DNA of 64,000 bases from the NCBI RefSeq assembly GCF_013201665.1, contig NZ_CP053840.1, forward strand, positions 1,364,001 through 1,428,000, in the 5' to 3' direction. Source of the stretch: Arcobacter venerupis (GTDB lineage Bacteria; Campylobacterota; Campylobacteria; Campylobacterales; Arcobacteraceae). The translations under genes and the position numbers were made by a program. The notes under the pieces are model-generated. The model had not been told where the DNA came from. It saw nothing but the letters and a program-made list of their open reading frames with translations, and did not search any database. Below are positions 57,207-64,000 of this stretch, piece by piece (position 1 is the first letter of the stretch; every line of letters starts with the position of its first letter).

Positions 57207-58490
57207 CCCAAAACTTCTATTATCATCTCTTTTAGTAATTTTTTTCTTCTTAGCTGGTTTTTTTTCAGGGGCATTTGTTTTTGCAAAACCTGTTTTTTTA
57301 GCTACTTTTCCAGCTTCAGCTTTTTTTACACTTAGTTTTTTAGGTCTTGCTTTAAATAGTCTTGGTTTTTTTTCTGTTGCTTCAAAACCTTCAACTTCAG
57401 TTCTTGGAATATTTATGATTAACTCTTTTTCAATATCAATCATCATTTTATAATCCTTAACACTTAAAAGCGTCAAAGCAATTCCTGGATTCCCAGCTCG
57501 TCCAGTTCTTCCGATTCTATGTGTATAATCAGTTACAGTTTCAGGTAAGGCATAATTTACAACTATTGGTAAAAGTTCTATATCAATTCCACGAGCAGCA
57601 ATATCAGTTGCTACTAAAACTCTAATTTCTCCTGATTTGAATTTTCTCATAACTTTTGCACGAGCAGTTTGTCTAACATCTCCATGAATACAACCAGCTG
57701 GAAGACCATCAAGTTCTAAATGTTCAACTAAAGTATCAGCTTCAATTTTCATATTTACAAAAACTAAAACTTGAGAATAGTTTTTTGAACCAATGATATA
57801 TGATAATGCCGCTGCTTTATTTGCTTCATCAACTAAAACAATTTGTTGGTCAATGATTTTTACAGCTGATCTTTGTTGTGCAACTTCAATTACAACTGGA
57901 TCTGTTAAAAACTCTTTTGCAAGTTTTTTTACATTTTGATTCATAGTTGCTGAGAACATCATGATTTGTCTTTTTGGTCCAACACTTGGAAGAATTTTTT
58001 CAATATCTTCTAAAAATCCCATATCAAGCATAGTATCAACTTCGTCAATTACAACTGTTGTAACACTTGATAAATCAACAGTTCCATTTTTTAGATGTTC
58101 CATTAATCTTCCAGAAGTTGCTACTAAAATGTCAAGACCTTTTGTAATTTTTTTCTCTTGGTCTTTTGTTGAAACTCCACCAACCATAGCTATTGATTCT
58201 ACTTCCATATACTTTGAAAAATCATCAACTGCTTTTGATATTTGAGTTGCTAATTCTCTTGTTGGAACTAAAATTAAAGCTCTAAGAATTGGTTTGTTTG
58301 CTTGTTTATTTGCCAAAATTTCTGTTAAAATTGGTAATAAAAATGCAGCAGTTTTACCTGTTCCACTTTGTGCAGCTGCTAGAATATCTCTTTTTTTTAA
58401 AGCGATAGGAATAGCTTTTTTTTGTATTTCCGTTGCTTCTTTGTAATCTAAATCTTTTAAAGCATTTATGATTTTTTCATCTAAGTTCAT
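57198..58490 (-). CDS. DEAD-box ATP-dependent RNA helicase
   Basis: A 430-residue helicase of the RhlE/DeaD type. Motif I is AAQSGTGKTA, Ia PTRELATQ, motif II DEVD (V replaces A of DEAD), motif III SATMNQ, and motif VI HRIGRTGRAGN. A lysine-rich tail of about 60 residues (KKPAKKKKITKR) follows the core and should bind RNA. The N-terminal Q motif is near residues 1-25. Likely roles are ribosome assembly and mRNA turnover in the cold. It is divergent from aroB. Confidence 0.93.
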   Translation of the reverse strand: MNLDEKIINALKDLDYKEATEIQKKAIPIALKKRDILAAAQSGTGKTAAFLLPILTEILANKQANKPILRALILVPTRELATQISKAVDDFSKYMEVESIAMVGGVSTKDQEKKITKGLDILVATSGRLMEHLKNGTVDLSSVTTVVIDEVDTMLDMGFLEDIEKILPSVGPKRQIMMFSATMNQNVKKLAKEFLTDPVVIEVAQQRSAVKIIDQQIVLVDEANKAAALSYIIGSKNYSQVLVFVNMKIEADTLVEHLELDGLPAGCIHGDVRQTARAKVMRKFKSGEIRVLVATDIAARGIDIELLPIVVNYALPETVTDYTHRIGRTGRAGNPGIALTLLSVKDYKMMIDIEKELIINIPRTEVEGFEATEKKPRLFKARPKKLSVKKAEAGKVAKKTGFAKTNAPEKKPAKKKKITKRDDNRSFGKK

Positions 58491-58671
58491 TGATGTAAAA
58501 GTTTTAATAATGTTTCCTTCTAATCTTAATTTTTATTAATTATACCTAAAAGTAGATTAGAATGTTGTATTAATTACTTTTTGACTCATAAATAGGGACT
58601 TTTCAATCTATTTTTAGCTTTTTTTAGCTAATATAAAGACCTTATTAAATAAATATTTGGATAGATAAAAA

Positions 58672-59706
58672 ATGACTGTTAAAATTACTTTACCCCATGA
58701 TAACTCTTATGAAATTTTTATAGATGAATTAAACGAACTATATTTTGATAGAAAAGTTGTGATTATTACAAATCCAACTGTTAGTGGATTTCATTTGGAT
58801 TATTTAAAAACAAAAATAAAAGCACGTGAGCTTAGTGTTTGTACAATTCCAGATGGTGAAGAGTACAAACATATGCAAACAATTGAAGATATGTTAGCTC
58901 ACTGTTTTACTCATAGACTTGATAGAAAATCACTACTTATAGCATTTGGTGGTGGTGTTATTGGAGATATGACAGGATTTGCAGCTTCAATTTATCAAAG
59001 AGGGATTGATTTTGTTCAAATTCCTACAACTTTACTTTCTCAAGTTGATGCAAGCGTTGGTGGAAAAACTGGGATTAACAATAAATTTGGAAAAAATCTT
59101 GTTGGTGCATTTCATCAACCAATTGCAGTTTATATCGACCCGAATTTCTTAAAAACTTTACCAAAAAGAGAGTTTGGTGCAGGAGTTGCTGAGATTGTAA
59201 AAATGGCAGTAACTTTTAACAAAGACTTTTTTGAGTGGTTAGAACAAAATGATTTAAATGATGATAAAAATATTAGAATAGCAATTGCTAAATCTGTTCA
59301 AACAAAAGCAGATGTTGTGTCACAAGATGAAAAAGAGTTAGGAATAAGAGCAGCACTTAATTATGGTCATACTTTTGGGCATGTAATTGAAAATGAGACA
59401 AATTATGATACGTATTTGCATGGTGAAGCTGTGGGAATTGGTATGTGTATGGCAAATGCTCTAGCTGTAAAAATTGGACTTATGAGTAAAGATGAAGAGT
59501 TAAGAGTAAAAAATCTATTAGAAAAATATGAGATTCCAACAACTTATAAAATCAAAGATGTTGAAGATTTTTATGAGCACTTTTTCTTAGATAAAAAGTC
59601 TTTGGATAATAAAATTAAATTTATTCTTCCAGTTGGTTTGGGTGATTGTAAAATCACAAATGAAGTTACAAAAAATGATGTTATTGAAATATTAAAAGGT
59701 TTTTAA
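58672..59706 (+). CDS. aroB: 3-dehydroquinate synthase
   Basis: The second enzyme of the shikimate pathway, cyclising DAHP to 3-dehydroquinate with NAD and a divalent metal. The 344-residue protein has the NAD-binding FGGGVIGDMTGFAAS, IPTTLLSQVDASVGGKTGIN, and metal ligands in AEIVKMA, the NYGHTFGHVIE histidines, and the HGEAVGIGM segment. The length is typical. It starts the block aroB - mscS-like - mtaB - AAA gene, with one base between its stop and the next start. Confidence 0.95.
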   Translation: MTVKITLPHDNSYEIFIDELNELYFDRKVVIITNPTVSGFHLDYLKTKIKARELSVCTIPDGEEYKHMQTIEDMLAHCFTHRLDRKSLLIAFGGGVIGDMTGFAASIYQRGIDFVQIPTTLLSQVDASVGGKTGINNKFGKNLVGAFHQPIAVYIDPNFLKTLPKREFGAGVAEIVKMAVTFNKDFFEWLEQNDLNDDKNIRIAIAKSVQTKADVVSQDEKELGIRAALNYGHTFGHVIENETNYDTYLHGEAVGIGMCMANALAVKIGLMSKDEELRVKNLLEKYEIPTTYKIKDVEDFYEHFFLDKKSLDNKIKFILPVGLGDCKITNEVTKNDVIEILKGF

Positions 59707-59707
59707 A

Positions 59708-61471
59708 TTGATTAAAAAATTAGCATTTATATTATGTCTTACTTGTTTTTTATGGGCTGAAAATACAGTAAAACCAAATGATAATAGTGTTCCTACTGTA
59801 GATAAAAAAGATAAAGCAGAAGTTAAACAAATTGAACAAAATCTTATTACTGAAAAGTATGAAGAGGCTCAAAAAGAGTTAGAGCTCAAAAAAAAGCAAG
59901 AGCTTGATGATTTAAAAACCAAAGAGCAAAATATGCAAAATATGGCTCAAATTAACACTTTACTTGAAAGTATTGCAAAAATTGATACCGAGTTAAAAGA
60001 TAATATTCTATTAAAAAGATATTCAAATTATAGTTCATATAGTAAAATTTCTACAGAGTTAGCTATTTTAAAAGATAGTTTAAAAAGAAAAACTAATGCT
60101 TCTGATGAGTTAACTTACCAATTACACAATAAAATAAGAGTAAAAGAAAATGAATTAGAATTAATTGATGAGTACAAAGGTTCACCTATTGGTGGACTTA
60201 TTAATCCTCCTGAAATTGATAAATATGAAAATATTACAAATCCTTTTGGAATAATAAATGCTTTATCTCATATAAAAAAATTAGAGAATAATAAAAAAAT
60301 ATTTAAAACACTAGATATGGATATTGATTATTTAACTATTAAGCTTGATGAAGAGTTACTTTTATATTTAGAATTATTTAATTTAGACCAAAAACCTGAA
60401 TATAAAGAAAAAATTACTTTTTTGGATAAACAAAAAAAAGATTTTGTAATGGTTCTTGAAATTGTATCTACAACAGAAGAGGTATATACAAGAAAAATTG
60501 AGCAAGTAATATTAGAGATTAAAAACCAAATATCACAACAAATCCAAAAAATGATAGTTATTTTTATAATAATTGTTGTTTTATCATTAATCGCTTTTTT
60601 AGTAAAACTTGCTTTAAAAAGATATTTTTCTCAAAATGAAAACTACTATATGGTAAATAAAATAATCAATTTTACATTAGTATTTTTAATTTTAATGGTT
60701 ATTTTATTTTCATATATTGATAACGTTTCATACCTTGTTACTATCCTAGGATTTGCATCAGCTGGGATTGCCATTGCCCTAAAAGATTGGTTTATGTCGA
60801 TTTTTGGTTGGATGGTTATTGTAACATCTGGTTCTATTCAAGTGGGAGATAGAATCAAAGTTAGTAAAGGAAATGTGGAAACTGTTGGAGATGTTTTAGA
60901 TATTTCATTATTTAAAATTACTATCAGGGAAGATATTACACTTACTTCATATACAACAAATAGAAGAACAGGAAGAATATTTTTTATTCCAAATAACTAC
61001 ATTTTTTCTGAGTTAATTGCAAACTATACGCACTCAGGTTTAAGAACCGTTTGGGATGGAATTGATATTACAATTACCTACGATTCAAATTATAAAAAAG
61101 CTCAAAAAATATCTAGAGAGATTTTGAAACATTATTCAAAAGGTTATACAGATATGACAAGAAAACAGTTGTCAAAAATGAGAAATAAATATCAGTTAAG
61201 AGCAACTGGAGTAGAACCAAGAGTTTATACTTTTGTTGAACCTCATGGCATTGTTATTTCTTCTTGGTATTTGACAAATTCTTATGCAGCTCTTGTATTA
61301 AGAAGTACAATAAGTCCAGAAATACTTGATGCTTTTATGAAAGAAGATGATATTCATATTGCTTATCCTACTTCTCAAATTAATATTAATAGAACAGATA
61401 ATCCTTACGGACCTGCTTCAAAAAGTAAAATAGTTCCAAAAGATTTGGAAGATGAAATTATACAAAGATAA
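59708..61471 (+). CDS. MscS-family mechanosensitive channel with large periplasmic domain
   Basis: A 587-residue protein. A signal peptide (LAFILCLTCFLWA, cleavage near residue 17) precedes a coiled-coil-rich periplasmic domain (about 30-270). Three membrane helices follow at about 283-303, 318-338 and 343-372, the last with the glycine/alanine-rich pore pattern FASAGIAIALKDW. The MscS cytoplasmic beta domain (VGDRIKVSKGNVETVGDV, FFIPNN) and the C-terminal alpha-beta part follow. It opens under membrane tension to relieve turgor. The TTG at 59708 is used, with AAAAGG ahead of it. Confidence 0.88.
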   Translation: MIKKLAFILCLTCFLWAENTVKPNDNSVPTVDKKDKAEVKQIEQNLITEKYEEAQKELELKKKQELDDLKTKEQNMQNMAQINTLLESIAKIDTELKDNILLKRYSNYSSYSKISTELAILKDSLKRKTNASDELTYQLHNKIRVKENELELIDEYKGSPIGGLINPPEIDKYENITNPFGIINALSHIKKLENNKKIFKTLDMDIDYLTIKLDEELLLYLELFNLDQKPEYKEKITFLDKQKKDFVMVLEIVSTTEEVYTRKIEQVILEIKNQISQQIQKMIVIFIIIVVLSLIAFLVKLALKRYFSQNENYYMVNKIINFTLVFLILMVILFSYIDNVSYLVTILGFASAGIAIALKDWFMSIFGWMVIVTSGSIQVGDRIKVSKGNVETVGDVLDISLFKITIREDITLTSYTTNRRTGRIFFIPNNYIFSELIANYTHSGLRTVWDGIDITITYDSNYKKAQKISREILKHYSKGYTDMTRKQLSKMRNKYQLRATGVEPRVYTFVEPHGIVISSWYLTNSYAALVLRSTISPEILDAFMKEDDIHIAYPTSQININRTDNPYGPASKSKIVPKDLEDEIIQR

Positions 61472-61489
61472 ATTAGGAAATAGATATTT

Positions 61490-62758
61490 ATGAATTTTTC
61501 ACAAAACAAACCAAAAGTTTATTTTAAAACTTTTGGTTGTAGAACAAATGTATTTGATACTCAAGTTATGATGAGTAATCTAAAAGATTTTGAAGTAACA
61601 CAAAACGAAAAAGATGCTGATGTAGTTGTAATAAACTCATGTACAGTTACAAATAGTGCAGATAGTACAGCCAGAGGTTATATAAGTGGTTTAAAAAAAC
61701 TTCCAAAAGACCCAAGAGTTGTATTTACAGGCTGTGGAGTTTGGACAAAAGGTGAAGCACTTTTTAAAGAAGATAAAGTTGATTCACTTTTTGGTCACTC
61801 AGAAAAAGAGAAAATAAATGAGCTTTTATTAAATGAAAGTAGATTTTTTCATGCTGGCGATTTAACACATATTGATGAAACAATTGTTGAAGAGTTTGTT
61901 GGAAAAAGTAGGGCATTTATTAAAATTCAAGAGGGTTGCGATTTTAGATGTTCATATTGCATAATTCCTTATGTAAGAGGTGATGCTAGAAGTTATTCTG
62001 AAGATAAAATTCTAGAGCAAGTTACAACTTTGGCCTCAAATGGTTTTGGAGAGTTTATTTTAACTGGAACAAATGTTGGCTCTTATGGGAAAAAACAGCA
62101 TACAAGTCTGGCAAAACTTCTAAAAAAAATGTCTTTAATCAAAGGTGTAAGAAGAATAAGAATGGGAAGTATTGAACCTATTCAAATTGATGATGAATTC
62201 AAAGAGCTAATAAACGAGCCATTTATGGCAAAACATCTTCATATTGCACTTCAACATACTTCAAAAGAGATGTTACAAATAATGAATAGAAGAAACAAGG
62301 TTTTATCTGATTTAGAACTTTTTGAGTTTTTAAGTTCAAATGGATATGCTTTAGGAACTGATTTTATTGTTGGACATCCTGGTGAAACTGATGAATTATG
62401 GCGTGAAGCTATGCAAAATCTTCATAGATTTCCTTTAACTCACGTTCATGCTTTTACATACTCAAAAAGAGATGGAACACCAAGTGCTACTATGAAACCT
62501 CAAATTAAAGGGGACATAGCAAAACATAGATATAATGAGTTAGTACAAATAATTGATGAAAAAAATTATGATTTTAGAAAAAATAACACTCAAAAATTAG
62601 AAGTTTTAGTAGAATCAGTAAAAAATGGAAAATATCTAGGTTTAGATCAATTTTTCAATCAAATAGAAATAGATTCACCAGTTGATTTAGTTGGAGATTG
62701 GGTTTTTATTGATGATTATGAAGTAAAGGCTAATAAAAATGTTGCAAGATTCAAATAA
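61490..62758 (+). CDS. mtaB: tRNA t6A37 methylthiotransferase
   Basis: A 422-residue radical-SAM enzyme that adds a methylthio group to t6A at position 37 of tRNAs. The N-terminal UPF0004 domain binds one [4Fe-4S] cluster (cysteines in FGCRTN, NSCTVTN and TGCGVW), and the radical-SAM domain has the CxxxCxxC cluster motif in GCDFRCSYCIIPYVRG. The GCRTN opening is the MtaB rather than the MiaB type. The TRAM region is short. It overlaps the FtsH-like gene by 20 bases. Confidence 0.92.
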   Translation: MNFSQNKPKVYFKTFGCRTNVFDTQVMMSNLKDFEVTQNEKDADVVVINSCTVTNSADSTARGYISGLKKLPKDPRVVFTGCGVWTKGEALFKEDKVDSLFGHSEKEKINELLLNESRFFHAGDLTHIDETIVEEFVGKSRAFIKIQEGCDFRCSYCIIPYVRGDARSYSEDKILEQVTTLASNGFGEFILTGTNVGSYGKKQHTSLAKLLKKMSLIKGVRRIRMGSIEPIQIDDEFKELINEPFMAKHLHIALQHTSKEMLQIMNRRNKVLSDLELFEFLSSNGYALGTDFIVGHPGETDELWREAMQNLHRFPLTHVHAFTYSKRDGTPSATMKPQIKGDIAKHRYNELVQIIDEKNYDFRKNNTQKLEVLVESVKNGKYLGLDQFFNQIEIDSPVDLVGDWVFIDDYEVKANKNVARFK

Positions 62759-64000
62759 CAAAAATATTGACAAAAATTTTAAATTAATGGCTTTATCAGC
62801 AGTTGTTTTGCTGGTTTTATTTATTTATACTATTTATAAAAGTAGTTCACATATAACAGGAAGTTCTTATTACATAGGAATTATCTTTTTATTTATTTTA
62901 CTTTTTTTAGCTTTGTTTTTAAAATTAAAACAAGACCAAGTAAGGACTTTTTTTAGTAAATATAAAAAAGATTCATCAGCTTTTGATGAAGAACTTAATA
63001 AAACAAAAGCAGCTACAAAAGTTTTAAATGAAGATTTAAATTCAAATATTCAAGCGGTTACTTCAAATATAACTTTTAAAGATGTTGCAGGAATAAATGA
63101 AATTAAAGAAGAGTTAGAAGAGGTTGTAGATTTTTTAAATCATCCTCAAAAATATCTTGAATATGGAATTAAACTTCCTAAAGGTGTTTTATTAGTAGGC
63201 CCTCCAGGTGTAGGAAAAACTTTAATTGCAAGAGCCGTAGCAGGTGAAGCTGATGTTCCATTCTTTTATCAAAGTGGTGCTAGTTTTGTTCAGATTTATG
63301 TGGGAATGGGTGCAAAAAAAGTGCGTGAACTTTTTGCAAAAGCAAAACAAAGTGCTCCTGCAATTATTTTTATCGATGAAATTGATGCTGTTGGAAAAGC
63401 TAGAAGTGGAAAATCAAATGATGAGAGAGAATCAACTTTAAATGAACTTTTAACACAAATGGATGGATTTGATGGAGAAAGTGGAGTAATTGTAATAGCA
63501 GCAACAAATAAAATAGAAGTTTTAGATGATGCACTTTTACGAGCTGGAAGATTTGACAGACGTGTTCATGTGGGACTTCCAAATATAAATGATAGAAAGA
63601 AAATTTTAGAACTATATTTAAATAATAAAAACTATGAAATAAATATTGATAAATTAGTAAATGAAACAGCTGGATTTAGTTCAGCGGCACTTGCAACTTT
63701 AATTAATGAAGCTTTATTAAATATGATAAAAAATAACAAAAAAATATTAGATGACAGTGATATTTTAATTGCAAAAAATAAACTAGAATTTGGTAAAAAA
63801 CAGATTAAAATTCTTGATGATAGACAAAAAGAGATTTTAGCAATTTATCAAGCTAGTAAAGCTTTTATTTCTAAAACAAAAGTTGCTTTATTTGATGAAA
63901 GTGTACAAAAACTTAATTCTACGTATCCATCATATTATGAATTATGTGAAAATATAAAAAGAGATTTAGCAGGATTTATTGGTCTTGAAGTTATAGAAAA
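62739..64000 (+). CDS. FtsH-like membrane AAA ATPase with degenerate peptidase site (runs off the window)
   Basis: The ATG at 62739 lies inside the end of mtaB and the frame stays open to the window end (about 420 residues, incomplete). Two membrane helices (about 18-34 and 43-61) precede an intact AAA domain: Walker A VGPPGVGKT, Walker B IIFIDEID, the GRFDRRV arginine region. At the position where FtsH has the zinc motif HEAGH, this protein reads AIYQASKAF, so both histidines and the glutamate are missing. It is thus probably a chaperone or remodelling ATPase and not a protease. I recall Cj1005c and HP0286 as orthologues in the same context. Confidence 0.85.
   Translation, partial: MLQDSNNKNIDKNFKLMALSAVVLLVLFIYTIYKSSSHITGSSYYIGIIFLFILLFLALFLKLKQDQVRTFFSKYKKDSSAFDEELNKTKAATKVLNEDLNSNIQAVTSNITFKDVAGINEIKEELEEVVDFLNHPQKYLEYGIKLPKGVLLVGPPGVGKTLIARAVAGEADVPFFYQSGASFVQIYVGMGAKKVRELFAKAKQSAPAIIFIDEIDAVGKARSGKSNDERESTLNELLTQMDGFDGESGVIVIAATNKIEVLDDALLRAGRFDRRVHVGLPNINDRKKILELYLNNKNYEINIDKLVNETAGFSSAALATLINEALLNMIKNNKKILDDSDILIAKNKLEFGKKQIKILDDRQKEILAIYQASKAFISKTKVALFDESVQKLNSTYPSYYELCENIKRDLAGFIGLEVIE

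Noticed and set aside
58580-58640. Repeated TTTTTAGCT upstream of aroB
   Set aside because: Two short T-rich copies are weak evidence for a binding site in DNA of this composition.

Overview
The window is AT-rich DNA of a Gram-negative bacterium, most likely a member of the Arcobacteraceae (Campylobacterota). The grounds are codon use and protein style, a short flagellin, an uncoupled gatA, histidine kinases of the 'HQWRQPL' type, and the block aroB - mscS-like - mtaB - FtsH-like AAA gene, which I recall as conserved in Helicobacter and Campylobacter. No rRNA, tRNA, CRISPR array, insertion sequence or prophage was recognised. No gene-free stretch exceeds 300 bases.

Layout. 1-8264 is core: the 3' end of leuB, a DHH phosphoesterase, a HIT protein, the alpha operon (rpmJ, rpsM, rpsK, rpsD, rpoA, rplQ), gatA and guaB. 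8265-13721 is mixed: an imperfect inverted repeat, a DUF2971 protein, a GIY-YIG protein, SlyD, adenine deaminase, homocysteine methyltransferase, a LysE-type exporter and a lone Panacea/SocA-like protein.

13892-29050 is the most unusual part. It is one co-directional cluster of six genes: a TolC-like lipoprotein, a short periplasmic adaptor, a 2571-residue repeat protein with an N-terminal LEQRILFDGA motif and a DUF4347 domain, a GAF-like/membrane/HlyD-like protein, a PqqD-like/M50 protease/HlyD-like protein, and a cyanophycin-synthetase-like ATP-grasp enzyme. It looks like a dedicated processing and export system for the giant protein, but it has no ABC transporter gene. The giant gene carries about 2.25 tandem copies of a 1416-bp unit.

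29054-45057 holds a membrane J-protein, a binding protein plus large sensor kinase beside a lactate permease, a DsbA-like protein, a small J-protein, an ADP-ribosylglycohydrolase-like protein, a PsiE-like protein, an exported NagZ-like enzyme, an AI-2E family protein, an ABC exporter with an atypical response regulator and lipoprotein, a four-gene two-component/haem-protein operon, and a glycine-zipper protein. 45095-57173 holds a short flagellin, a DUF309 protein with an exonuclease, a TudS/YbgA - photolyase - desaturase-like run, an AAA/DUF4143 ATPase behind a consensus promoter covered by a perfect 34-bp palindrome, a pentapeptide-type membrane protein followed by a LytS/LytTR pair, an SRPBCC protein and hemH. 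57198-64000 ends with a DEAD-box helicase (motif II DEVD) and the conserved aroB block, whose FtsH-like member has lost the zinc-protease motif.

Genes are tightly packed, with many 1-20 base overlaps, frequent TTG starts, and near-perfect hairpin terminators shared by convergent genes.
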